Shown here: in pieces, positions 47,695-58,829 of the stretch
Position numbering within the stretch: the stretch's first letter is position 1
Layout of the letters: every line of letters starts with the position of its first letter
NCBI GenBank assembly: GCA_947095585.1
Contig: OX352763.1
Span: forward strand, 16,789,462 to 16,853,461
Source of the DNA: Nephrocerus scutellatus
Lineage: Eukaryota > Arthropoda > Insecta > Diptera > Pipunculidae
DNA: 64,000 nt
Reading direction: 5' to 3'
Made by a program: the position numbers and the translations under genes
The notes under the pieces: model-generated
Seen by the model: only the letters and a program-made list of their open reading frames with translations
Database searches by the model: none
What the model was told of the DNA's origin: nothing

Positions 47695-49285
47695 TTCCAA
47701 ATTCTAACAGAATATGTTGTCACCGGAAATACAATGACCGAAGACCACACTATGATGCCGCCACCTAGCATAGACAAAGTTAGCAGAGCGATGAATCGGC
47801 TCAAAAATAATAACGCCCCGGAATTAGATGGTATCCCAGCGGAACTGATTAAAAAAGGACGCCCCGCAATACACCAAGCAATTCATGTACTAATTGTGCA
47901 AGTACGGAAGGAAGAAGCGATGCCAGAAGACTGGCAAAGAGGCATCCTGTGCCCATACAAAAGAAAGGAGATATCACAACCTGCAGCAATTATCGTGATA
48001 TAACGTTGTTGAGTACCGCGTATAAGATTTTCTCCTCTATCCTTCAAGACAGGATAGCCCCATACGCTAAAGTCATCATTGGTCCACACCAGCGTGACTT
48101 CATCTCAGGTAAATCTACAACTGATCAGATTTACACCCTAAGGCAGATGTTGGAAAAATGTCTAGAGTTTCAAAACTCACTACACCATCTTTTTATAGAC
48201 TTTAAAGCCGCCTATGATAGCATAGCCAGTGTGGAGCTTTATAAAGCCATGAAAGAATTCGGCATTCCAAATAAACTGACACAACTATGTAGGTTGACCA
48301 TAACCAATGTTATAAGCCAAGTAAAAATATCCGGATCTCTATGAAGCCCATCTATAACGGGCAACGACAAGGGGATGGACGGGCGGCCTGCGTACTCTTC
48401 AACCAGTTGTTGGAGATAGTGATCCGAGACTCCTCTGACGTAACGGCGAGAGGAACAATCCTCTATAAGTCAATTCAGATACTATCCCACGCAGACGATA
48501 TTAGCATTGTTGGTAGAAACCCAAGAGCTGTACAGGAAGCTTTCATCCAGATCGAGCAGGCGGCACAAAATCTGGGGCTGCACATAAATGAGAGCAAAAC
48601 AAAGTACATAGTGGCCACGTCTGAAGATCCAACATTGGTCCCTCAATTAAAATAGTGGAAAATTCGCTTTCCAAAGTGAAGTGCAATCCTTTAACTTTCT
48701 TCGGTCAACTGTAGCAGCCGATAACAGTATGGAACCAGTAATACGCGCACGGTTGCTTAAAGCCAACAAAGCCTACTACTTAAAACCCAGGAACTTAACC
48801 ATAACATCCAAGCTGCTGATATATAAGACAATGGTCACACCAGTAATTATATATGGATCTGAGACTTGTGTGCTTAGCAGAAAGCATTCTGACCTCTTAG
48901 CCGCGTTCGAGAGAAAATTCTTGTGGAGAATTGTTTGCCCCTTATGTGAGGAAGGACGATTCCGGAGACTATAATAATGATGAGATCCACGAGCGCTACC
49001 GCGATGTTGACATTATGAAGGAATTAACCTCGGTAGGCTCCGGTGGGCAGGACGCTCGCATGAGCGAAGATGATCCTGCTTGGAAAGTACTTTTCGGTAG
49101 GATTTATGAAACACGACTGCGAGGCCGGCCAAGCCTACGCTAGAAGGATGGCGTAGACAAGGACGGCCAGAGCTTAGGGTTGCCAAACTGGATGACATCG
49201 GCTCGAAATCGGGACCGGTGGAGAGACATTTTGCGGGAGGCCAGGACGGACCCCGGTTGTAGAGCCAAATATGATGATGATGATG
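47695..49285 (+). mobile_element. Family A RTE-like LINE, 5'-truncated, RT to 3' tail
   Basis: Plus-strand frames read TEDHTMMPPPSIDKVSRAMN, NAPELDGIPAELIKK, then IFSSILQDRIAPYAK. Palm motif A is FIDFKAAYDSI, followed by GQRQGDG (motif B) and SHADDISIVG, where the usual YADD is HADD. The thumb has NLGLHINESKTKYIVA, and the C-terminal block has SETCVLSRKHSDLLAAFERK and CEEGRFRRL. Stops lie near 48003, 48345, 48655 and 48974. It ends in AGCCAAATATGATGATGATG at 49263-49282, the trinucleotide tail of the family. The endonuclease is absent. Confidence 0.85.
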
Positions 49286-49309
49286 GAAAATAAAACATAC
49301 GCGAGTGAT

Positions 49310-50517
49310 ACATTCATTGATGTGCAGTATGAATCTTCATAACAATGGAATAACTTGACTGCCCTACAGCAGCGCAAATCAAGCAAATTGTCTTACTAAT
49401 TTGGGATGGGTTAGTTTATAAAAGAGCGCTTGGGGGTGCAAAACACTAGCTAAAATCACGTGTAAGCGATCTTATGAAATCAGAGAAGAGTTACCTACCC
49501 TTCTTCTCTTATTTAGAGTCCGTAGTAAGGAGCTAGCTAGTTTTACGATTTGTCATGCTTTATCCGTTATCACGGCTTTTCGCCCTTAATTCAAAATCTA
49601 TTAGCATTATGTTGTCTTAGTAGGAATATTGTTCACATCTTTGATAAGATGGATCAACCAGTTTTCGTTAATCGAGCTAGATTCAGAAGCAATTGAGTCA
49701 CGTCTATCAAATAGAAATATCGTTACGAGAATATTTCATTGCCACTGCCGTATTGTGTGTCCAAGAAAAGTCTACACAGTTCTGTGCGCTCACTGTACAT
49801 ATGAAATCGTTCTTATTGTAATATATCATTTCGCCATCACCATTATTTAGTATAATTCATGAATCTGCCTCCTCCTCCTCTGCATGTTTAACCACCATCA
49901 TCACATTGCGTTACACATTACATCTTGAATATCCTACTTTGCAAGCATCCGCGAGTACATTTTAAATATTTCAATTTTTTCTTTTTTTTCCCTTTTTTTA
50001 GAAGAAACGTCGTCGCCATATCAACAAAAGAAAAACGACTCTCATCACCGCTTTGCTCACTAATGAGGCGCACACTATATGCAGCAGCGCACTGATGTGC
50101 TGTGCGTATTCAAGTAAAATAATTAAGCAAGCACAACATTGTAACATTTCATGGTTGTGCTAGTTGCAGACGAACAAACACACAAACTAGTCTGCACTCA
50201 CTAAATACACTGCGGTTCACTAGATTAGAAGCAGGCAATATTGAGAAGTACTCGTAAAAATTATCTTTCACCCGCTATATGCCAGTGAGGGGGAAAAAAT
50301 AGGGAAAGAGACTGAGTGGTTCATGCTGAATATAATAATGAATTCCAAAATTTTCGGAGAACAATTTAACGGTAGTTTTATGATACTTGAACTGATTAAG
50401 TCAGAATGGCGTGCATTCAAATTGGATCATAAGATCAGAAGCTGTCAAAGTGCAATCGTTGTTTGTGAAGTGGTTCTTTTTTTTGTATGAAAAGCTAATT
50501 TTGTTAAGAAGAAAGTG
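49310..50517. other. Unassigned AT-rich stretch
   Basis: No domain-bearing frame was recognised. A TA at 50518-50519 marks the edge of the Tc-like element. Confidence 0.4.
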
Positions 50518-50519
50518 TA

Positions 50520-51004
50520 AAAAAACCTTTTTCGGGTACAAACTTTTATGTATACATCGACACACGCCACACGCCAAATAGTCCTCTTTATTTTTACATT
50601 TTATTATTTGGTAACAACCGCCAAGTTATCTCTGTTTTAAGTGGTTTCCAAATATATACCCATATTCAACGCATCACACGCGCCACATGCGACTCACGAT
50701 ATGTTTCACACGCAAGATCTTAGAAATATCCCTGGACATAGAGCAGTTCTCTAGGTTGTGTGAAAGGTGGTTAAAAAGGACCACAATGAATTCGACGCAG
50801 TTCGCGGCTATTCCAAAAGTTAGCCCATTTTCCATGCATCGCACATGCTGCACATGACTTGTGACATAAATTATATACAAGATATCAGGAACGTCTACAA
50901 AGGTTGACCTACTCTCAAAATTTTAACTCTCTACCACGTGTGGAAGGTGGTTAAATAAACAGGTCGGGCCTATTCCAAAGATTAAGCCATTTTCCACGCA
51001 TAAC
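50520..51004 (+). repeat. Left inverted repeat of the Tc-like element
   Basis: The outer leader (to about 50625, ending TTATTATTTGGTAACAA) is followed by three divergent subrepeats near 50680, 50840 and 50990. Each carries CACGCGCCAC-like words and CTCTAxxxxGTGTGxAAGGTG followed by GTTAAA. The right arm has the same elements in inverse orientation. Confidence 0.75.
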
Positions 51005-51575
51005 ACGCGCCATTCGAAAGGCTTGTCTAAGCGTTCTATCGCTTGCAAGAACAATCGGAGTGATGATGCTGTTCGCAATTATTTAAAGGATCCGAAAATG
51101 TACGGGAAAAATTGCAAAGGAAACGTTTCCAAGGCTCTTATAGCCAGGGGAAAACGAAACCGACTAGTCTCTAATTCAGCTGTTCGGGGATGTACAACAA
51201 GAACAAGGAATAACTGGAAAAAATAACTGAATAACTGGAAAAGTAGTAGTAGACCGGCTATAACTTAACCTTCCTCGATCTAAAAAAAAGGGGAGCTCTT
51301 TTTGGGCTGCAATATCTTATAGTGCCACCATATAATTAGTGGGACAAAGCTCAAAATGATAGGAAATAACTAGACAACGGTGTTGGATCGATCTTTTGTA
51401 CCACTCCCATAGACATTTCAATGCAACAACGCTCCTACAGACACCGCTCGCAATGTTAAATCCAGTGAAAAAGTATAACTTTTACCATGGCCACCACGTT
51501 GGCCAGTTTTTAAAATTATAGAAAATTTCTGGAACAGACTCACACGAAAACTGTGTTTGTTTTTAAAAACTTTTA
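51005..51575 (+). pseudogene. Decayed Tc-type transposase
   Basis: The N-terminal helix-turn-helix is clear: GLSKRSIACKNNRSDDAVRN, then YLKDPKMYGKN, like the GLS.REIA..INRS...V.N.L..P..YG block of Tc3-type transposases. The frame stops at 51226. Further on, another frame reads FQCNNAPTDTARNVKSS, matching FQQDNAP.HTAR. It then reads LLPWPPRWPVFKIIENFWNR, matching LPWPARSPDLNPIENLWG, which holds the last catalytic region. Multiple stops and the loss of the first catalytic Asp block make it inactive. No Met start is visible: the domain begins directly at the inner edge of the left inverted repeat. It acted, when intact, as a DDE/D cut-and-paste transposase. Confidence 0.78.
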
Positions 51576-51982
51576 AAACTTGACCCCTTCTTGTCTGTAT
51601 TTTCGACTACTTTGAAGTCCTTTTTAACAACCTTCCATACGACCTAGAGAACTTAAAATTGTGAATGCCTTAGTCCCAATTTAATATTCCGCTTTTAACG
51701 TGTATCGCGTTTCGTATGTTGGGCGCGTGTGATGGCCTGAAATGCTGCCATTTTCTCGGTTTTCGAGACCTAGAGGGCTGAAATTTTATGAGCAGCTCAA
51801 TATCAGAGGCTAATTTTGATATCCCGCGTATGACGCGGTGTGATGCGCGGAAACAAGAAAATACTTTGAAATAGGGCCGACCTCACAAACATATATTTTG
51901 GCAATTATTACCAAATAATAAAGGACTGTGTGGTGTGTGTTGATGTATACATAAAATTTTGTACCCGAAAAACGAAGTTTTT
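51576..51982 (-). repeat. Right inverted repeat of the Tc-like element
   Basis: Reverse-complemented, it starts with the hairpin AAAAACTTCGTTTTT and the leader to TTTATTATTTGGTAATAATT. Subrepeats follow with CCCTCTAGGTCTCGAAAACC, GAGAAAATGGCAGCATTTC and CTCTAGGTCGTATGGAAGG. It ends GACAAGAAGGGGTCAAGTTT next to the transposase C terminus. Its inner half matches 24413-24832 and 57360-57940 more closely than it matches the left arm. Confidence 0.78.
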
Positions 51983-51984
51983 TA

Positions 51985-53490
51985 CATTTACTTGTTTCTA
52001 TCTGGACATATAACTGGATAAATATTAATTTTAGCACCCAAAATGATGTGCTTCCAATCCGGTAAGCCTGAGTGTATGAGCGAGCTCCTTGCAAGTTTAC
52101 AAGAATGTTGCCACGAACACACTACATCCGTGTGTACTCGTATGTAGCTATAGGTACTCGTATATTTTATGCCGCACATTTGCATTTTTTACACGCAGTC
52201 ATCTTACTCGTATTTGCTGTTATCTTAGTAGTGTCCTTGCGCGCCTTCATCCTTCATGCATACGGGTACACCATAATAGGCAAGAAGAAGGTACGTTAGC
52301 GTGCTGCTTGAAATGAAAGCGGAAAATGCAAAGTGCGACCGAATGAGGTACGTGCGTGAGTACACGAAATATGACAGTGTCATTTAAAAATATGACCTGC
52401 ATTTTGTCGCTCAGATGCACCTGCATGAATATGCATCATTTAATATTAGTAGCACATCGATATGTGCAGGGCTCGTCGATGTCCCAAATACGTGAAAGAA
52501 AACCTTGGCACACCTTTGGCTTCAAACTCGCATATATAATATCCACTGCGCGTTTGTACCTGTACTCAAAAGTTCCAAAGCCCAAAGGATATTCCCTTTC
52601 AAATGAGGGCTCTTCAAATTGAATTCAATAGTGTTGTGTACGTTGTTCACTGAGCCAGCTCAACACACAGTATCACACTGAAGTACACATCAACTTGGTA
52701 ATGTAGTGAAAAGGAAGTACGATGATGGAATGATGGCAATGACGACGACGACGGCGGATATTCGGAATAGGCCTCACCAGAAATTGTGGGTTTTGCGTTT
52801 TTAAATTTTTTTTAATATCTTTTCTTTCTGCTTAAATACCAAAAAGAATTTCCGCCTCCAAAGAGCTCAAAGAAACAACCGTTGAGCGTAAAATTTTGCA
52901 TTCATTCAAATCCCAAATGGCTAGGCGGCCGGTGAGCATACATGCAGTCCCACAATGGTACATAACGAAAAAACTTTCCTACTCGAATTCTTCGGTGTTA
53001 GTTATTTGTCGGAGTAACGTTTGGCTGTGATTTCTAAGAAGCCTTGGCTTTATTGTTGGTTTCTATGCTGTTTATTTGTCTTGTTTGTAACCTCTGATAG
53101 CTCTGATTCCTGAAGTTATGGTTTGGCCTATCCTTGGATTTTGCATTACTCAACTTTTTTTTATTTTTGCTCGCTACGCTCAGTGGTTTTCACTTCTACA
53201 GCTTATTGCGTTACAGTGGAGATTTATTTACCACAATTAAAAGTTCAACATTTTCGTTACTAAGATATTTTCACCTTTAAAATTAATTTAACTGAGGTAA
53301 TAGAATAAATACTTTTTATTTAAAAAGTAAACGCGAAACTTTAAGTCATCCCACGATCTTATCATAATATATATATATATATATATATTTAATAATATGG
53401 AGATAGGATGGAAATATAAGGACTTTAAAAAGAGGCACAAAAGAGCAACGTGTAATCCAAGAAAGACATCAAAAACTTAAAAATGGACCT
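51985..53490. other. Unassigned stretch with an (AT)n run
   Basis: A (TA)n microsatellite lies at 53365-53388. No domain-bearing frame was recognised. Confidence 0.4.
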
Positions 53491-53499
53491 CGAAAAACT

Positions 53500-53965
53500 A
53501 CCTCACAAAATACCCCTTCAAGATTACCCCAAAACCCTCTCAAGACTCCCTCAAGACCCCGTTAATATCTTCTTAAGACCCCACTTAAGACCTTCCTAGA
53601 ACCCCTCAAGAGCAGACCCTCTAAAGGACTGAAAAACTCCATGAAACTCCTTCAAGACTGTGTTAAGGGACCCCCAAGTAACCTCTCAAACGCCCCGTAG
53701 AGACTCCTCTTAATACTTCCTCAAGAACCCACTCAAGACCTCCCTGAAGGACCCCTCAAGATTCCCTCAAGAAACCCTCAAGAATCCCCTCAAGAACCCC
53801 TTCAAGCCCCCCCCCCCAAGAACCCTTAAGACCATTTCAATGCGTCCTCAAACACCCCTCATAACCCCATTAAGACCCCATGAAGACCACCATCAAGAGC
53901 CTCTTAAAACTTCTGTAGAACCCATCAATACACCCTTCAAGAACCACCCACGAAAAGTTCTACCA
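53500..53965 (+). repeat. Degenerate CCCTCAAGA-type minisatellite
   Basis: Dozens of irregular units of about 9-12 bp (CCCTCAAGA, CCCCTCAAG, AAGACCC) fill the stretch. A 12-base C run starts at about 53807. The purine/pyrimidine asymmetry is strong. It is the strand-complement type of the array at 35200-35640. Confidence 0.75.
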
Positions 53966-53969
53966 CAAA

Positions 53970-56430
53970 AACGCATTAGAATGCAAAATGCGTGACAGAA
54001 TGATATATAAACCACAGACAGCCAGACATAATATAACAGTTTATATAAAAACATTTAAATTGGCACAATGGATCGGGATCTTGAAAGAAACCGTAGCTTG
54101 ATCCAACTGATCCGCACGCTCAAGCGGCCGTAAGCAGGAATTGTTTATCTAAGAGAGGGATTTTTATCCTTTATTATCAGCAAGCACAATTACTTACTAG
54201 ATCCTACCAAACCATAAAGTGCACCGAGAAAAACTGACAAATCTTTTAAATAAAATATACGACTTTTATTGTATTTCTGTGGTATAAGTTAAACTTCTTA
54301 AATATATTGATTTAATTAGTCTATATAATATTAATATAATGTAAGTCTACAATAATTATTACATACTTATAGTATCTTTAGTATTAAGTGTGTTTTGTTT
54401 ATTGATTTTACGAATCTATAATAAAGTCTTAAAGTTTTTATTATTGCATAGTACATATATATATAAATGTAATGTATTTTTATTATTGAAATGTCTCCTT
54501 TAATTCTGAGTAAAATATCAGATGTGTCCCATTTCCTACTCATCCGATGCTCATATGATAAAAAACTTCCTTTACCTACTAAGTCTCATCTCATTGAATT
54601 TTGATGATGGCATTTTTCTCAAGATTTTGGAGAATTTGGAATTCTTACCTCTATACGAGTATGTGATGCATCTGCACAAACCTACATCGTATCGAGTGAA
54701 AGATTCACACACAAGGATGCATTGAAGTACAAAAAACAACAATGCACCTGTGTCACATGTGAGTATACTCGTGACACACCAATTGATTTTTGCAATGCAA
54801 ACAAAAATCTGGTGCAGCCAGCGATTGATCAGGGCCTGAGTGGATATCCTCTTCAGGAACAACCGGCTGCTATCGACCTAGTTCGTTGGCCTGGTTTTTT
54901 GGGTTTTCTATTTTCTATTTGTCTCCGGCGGTATTGTCGCTGTCGTCGTTGTCGTCGTCGTCATTGTCATCTCATCTGTTTCTGTCACATCATCAATGGC
55001 ATCTTCTTGAGCGAAAGACAGCGAACGCTCGTCTCTGTCTGTGGGGACATTTTTTGTTCGTTATTTGGTGTGTGGTTAAAGCCAATAAAACGCAGAACGC
55101 ATTGTTAAAGCAAAGGATAATGCGGGCATGGTAAGCCGCAAATCTTTAATTTACAAAGAGCTTCATGGAAATATCAAACACGCAGGATATATCACTCACA
55201 GACAAAAAGAATACCGTTTATTCAGCTAAATTGAACACAATAAGCAGACATCTAACGGCGATTGTGCAGAAACCTATTTATCACAGGACCGGATTATCGA
55301 ATAGGCGCCCGAATTGAAAGGCACAGAGAACGTGCCATTTTTAACTGAAACTCTCTGATAAGGACGGAATTTTCAAATTAATATTAATTAGAAATACTGA
55401 AGACAAAACTAAGTGCTGTTTTTGTTTTAATAAATTGCTTTTGAGCAATTCACCCCTAGTGATCTGTATTGATGCAACGAAGAGCTTTGTTGGTTTTGTT
55501 TATTTTTTTAATAGAGGATATAGTAATAAAAAAGCAAAATATTGGTTAATATGACAATATTGGTGATGTTCTAGAGTAACTCATTTTGTCGTTTTATCGG
55601 TGGGTTAATGTATAAGTTCATACTGAAAATTGTGAGTGCTGCATTTTAACATCTTCCTATTTTTTTTAAAAAAACTTTCTAATAAAGAATTGGCCAATAT
55701 TTGAGTGGTGAGTATCTCAAAGATTACCTGTGCAGTGGTTGAATGTTATCCCCCTTCCGATTGGGTTTTAAATCAAATGACAGTCCTCGAAAACAATACT
55801 AAGGGGCCTGCGAATAAACTTATCTACCTTCAGTGTATAACGTCTTTAAATACGAGGCCTTTTCAAACATCTCAAAACATCTTTGCACAAAAGGATATTC
55901 AATATTGTTGGGTTGCAAAATTTTAATGGCAAATTTAAAAACAATGATTTTGAGCCTTAAGCTTCACTATTATGGACTTGGGTGGGATTCACTTAGCTGA
56001 TGTGAAAGACTCATTTGCACATGAATCGTTTGCTGTCACCATATTGTGATTTTGGTCACGAGTCAGTTTCATCTGACTCGATTTTCTGTCGGATGCAACA
56101 AGCAACTATTTGAAAGGCAGTTTATACGTTGACAGCTCGAGATCTATACAGTGAGTGAAACCTACGTGCAAGCTTTCTTTAGTCGTAATTCACTAATTTT
56201 CAGGCTTCTTTGGGACTTTTTTATTTTTGGCAATGTTATAAACCTTGGAAAAAACTTACTTACTTACTTACTTACTTATTGAGCCTTTTTCTTACTTTTA
56301 GCGAATTTAACATCTAAAGACTACCGGAGGGGATGTTTGCTCGCAATTGAACAGATAATAAAATAGAACCAGAAAAACGCCCACTCTTTCTAAAAAGCCC
56401 AAAAAGACTTTAATAATCTATCAACGTCCC
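53970..56430. other. Unassigned stretch
   Basis: A (ACTT)n run lies at 56253-56279. GC-richer open frames near 54886-55134 are low-complexity and come from CGTCGTTGTCGT-type words. No supported gene was recognised. Confidence 0.4.
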
Positions 56431-56439
56431 TTAAATAAG

Positions 56440-57352
56440 GCAACTATGCTTGGCACAGCATGAGTGTTAAGGAAAAGGAGGAGAAAAGAGGAGATGTCTA
56501 TGAGCTTGTGTCTTGAATGCCTGTGGATCACAGTGATGTGGAAGGACAGAGCTTGGCACGTATTGTATGGCTGAAGAACGAATCCCTGAACTTAACTGTA
56601 CGTCAGAACATAGGCTTGAGTGTAAACTGATGAGCATTCATGGCGCCACGAGTATTACCGGCAAATTCAAGGAGAGGTGGCATGCAACTGGCTATTTCTC
56701 TTGAGCACCGCTGGTGGAAGAAGTGATAAAACAGTGACAAGCAGGAAACGTTCATGCGGTGTTCAATCGAATTTATTGATTTCGCAATGTTTGCGTGACC
56801 GATAAGTCTTATCGCACGGTTTTGTATTCTATCTAGCTGATGCAAAGTAGTTTTAGGTACACCAGATCAGATATGACAATTGTACTCAAGTTTAGGGTGA
56901 ATGAAAGCCTTGTAGATAGTAACCAGATTAGATGGAGTGAAATATTTCTTGCACCGGGCTAGAAAAGCTAAATATTCGCAGCATTTTGGCGACGGTAAAT
57001 ATGTTGGCATTCCAATGAAGCTTGCCGTTAACGCATATACCGAGAATTGCGAGTTTTTCAGTTTCCTCGATTTAAGTGCCATTCATGGATAATGGCATAG
57101 GAATTGGGATTCGCTTGGACAGCCGGAGACAGCATTGGGTTTTGAAAGCGTTAAATTCTACTCGATTGTTTTCTCCCCATTGTATTATGCTGTCCAGGTC
57201 AGAATTTTACGTGCTTATTATACGTATTTGTTTGACTTCCACATAAGAAGTGGATGGACGTTCCTCAAATTTATATGTGAAGCTGAGAGTGCTGTAATCA
57301 GCGAAAAAGTGAATCAGATTAAAAGTTATAGACAAGAGATCATTAATAAGAA
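56440..57352 (-). mobile_element. Family C LINE, RT thumb to 3' end
   Basis: Parallel to 28060-28960. The minus strand reads VEFNAFKTQCCLRLSKR-like sequence, FSVYALTASFIGMPTY, then FTPSNLVTIYKAFIHPKLEY. It continues MHQLDRIQNRAIRLIGHANI, then MPPLLEFAGNTRGAMNAHQF. Stops and frameshifts break it. At 57353 it meets the outer end of a Tc-like inverted repeat. Confidence 0.78.
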
Positions 57353-57359
57353 GCAAATG

Positions 57360-58330
57360 TAAAAAACTTCGTTTTTGGGTATATATCGAAACACGCTACA
57401 CAGTCGTTTATTATTTGGTAACAATCTCTAGGCCTCTATGACCTCAAAAAACGAGAAAATGGCGCGATTTCAAACCATCACGCGCCACTTGCAAAACGTG
57501 ACACGCTTCAAATAAAAACTTCTATTTTGGACTTAGACACTCACAAATACTCAGATAGCTAGGTCATGCGGAATACAGACAAAAAGGGTTCAAGTCAAGT
57601 TAAATAAAAAAGTCCAAAAGAGTGTTGGAGACAAAACAGAGCCCTGGGCAACGCCATTATTTATCTGATGTATTTAAGACTTAAAGTTTTCTAAGTCAAC
57701 TTGAACTGAGTGGTCCAAAAGATAACCCTAGATGGACTTAGACACTCACAAAATTGGTTTAAAAGGACCTCAAAGAAGTCGAAAATAAATTTCATCCCAT
57801 CACACGCACCACACGCGACACTCGACACGTGTCATACAGAATATAAGAAATGCTATTTTGGACTTAGACACTCACAAAATTTTAGCTCTCTAGTTAATGT
57901 GGAAAGTGGTTAAAAAGGACCTCACAGTAGTCGAAAATATGGACAAAAAGGGTCAAGTCAAGTTAAATAAAAGTTTTTAAAAATTGAAAAGAGCGTCGGA
58001 GATAAAACAGAGCCCTGGAGAGCGCCACCATTTATCTGATGTATTTTAGTCTTGAAACCGTCCAAAACAACTTGAATTGAGGGGTCCAAAAGATAACCTT
58101 AGATGGACTTAGACACTTACAAAATTTTTAGCTCTCTAGTTCGTGTGGAAGTTGGAAGTCGAAAAAGAAATGTCATCCCATCAAACGTGCTACACGCAAC
58201 ACGCGCGCGTCGTACACGCGGAATATAAAAATGCTATTTTGGACTTATAGACTCACAAAATTTCAGGTCTTTAGGTCATGCGGAAGGTGACTAAAAAGGA
58301 CCTCAAAATAGTCGACATTACAGACAAAAA
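57360..58330 (+). repeat. Composite tandem array: inverted-repeat pieces fused to RT pieces
   Basis: Starts TAAAAAACTTCGTTTTTGGG, the outer leader of the Tc-like repeats. Three units follow, marked by GACAAAAAGGGxTCAAGTCA at 57578, GACAAAAAGGGTCAAGTCAA at 57942 and GACAAAAAGGGGTCGAGTCA at 58323, spaced 364 and 381 bp. Units 1 and 2 carry, on the minus strand, an RT piece (KIHQINxGxxQGSVLSPTLF). This is joined to subrepeats with GACTTAGACACTCACAAAAT, CTCTAGTTxxTGTGGAA and CACACGCGACAC. The third unit joins the RT at a different point and leads into 58330-58825. Confidence 0.72.
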
Positions 58331-58825
58331 GGGGTCGAGTCAAGATAGCGCGGTGATAATGAGCGGTCCAAATGAAAGCTTCTAATCCAATCAAGCAGTT
58401 TGTCATCGACTCCATAAGCACTCAATTTGGACGCAAGAGCTTGATGCCACTCTGTTAAATGCTTTGGAAATATCGAGTGCAACAGCTTTGCTTTCACCAA
58501 ATTGATTCAAAAACCGGTTCCACTATTCGGTGAGATATACGATCAAATCACCAGTGGAACGTTGTCCACGAAATCCTTCTGCCGATCACTAAGAATGTCG
58601 TTGGTTTCAAGATATTTCATGAGCTGGAAATTTATCAGCATTTCCTTGACCTTGGAAAGAATTGATCAAGGTGCTATGGGTCGGTACGAAGAAGGAGACA
58701 ACGGCTCGCCTTTTTGGGTATGGGCTGGACAAAAGCTGTTTTCAAACTTCTCGGGAAGAGTCCAGAAAAACAGGGTAGATGGAAGAACTTACGCAATGGT
58801 GATGCCAGCACTTAAAGAATAAAAG
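58330..58825 (-). mobile_element. Family C reverse transcriptase, N-terminal palm region
   Basis: The minus strand reads, across frames, PKHLTEWHQALASKLSAYGV, then DDKLLDWIRSFHLDRSL (motif A region, compare 33440-33605). Upstream blocks are GQRSTGDLI-like and LMKYLETNDIL-like. The motif A core is disrupted: AFDRVWH becomes KHLTEWH by frameshift. It abuts the third unit of the array at 57360. Confidence 0.72.
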
Positions 58826-58829
58826 AAAT

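Larger units (their letters stand above)
50520..51982 (+). mobile_element. Tc-like DNA transposon with long, internally repetitive inverted repeats
   Basis: A 1463-bp element flanked by TA on both sides (50518-50519 and 51983-51984), the target used by Tc/mariner elements. The left end reads AAAAAACCTTTTTCGGGTAC; the right end, reverse-complemented, reads AAAAACTTCGTTTTTCGGGT. Both continue ACAAA, TTTTATGTATACATC and ACACACGCC or ACACACACC. The inverted repeats (about 485 and 400 bp) enclose a decayed transposase at about 51005-51575. Each arm contains copies of a 150-190 bp subrepeat. This architecture is inferred from alignment by eye; the internal subrepeats of the two arms are not collinear throughout. 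Confidence 0.78.

Noticed and set aside
54886..55134. Open frames in a GC-richer patch
   Set aside because: The composition comes from CGTCGTTGTCGT-type simple words; two frames are open at once, which argues against coding.
56253..56279. (ACTT)n run as the tail of a family D element
   Set aside because: Family D tails are (TAAG)n, but no family D coding sequence adjoins this run on either strand.
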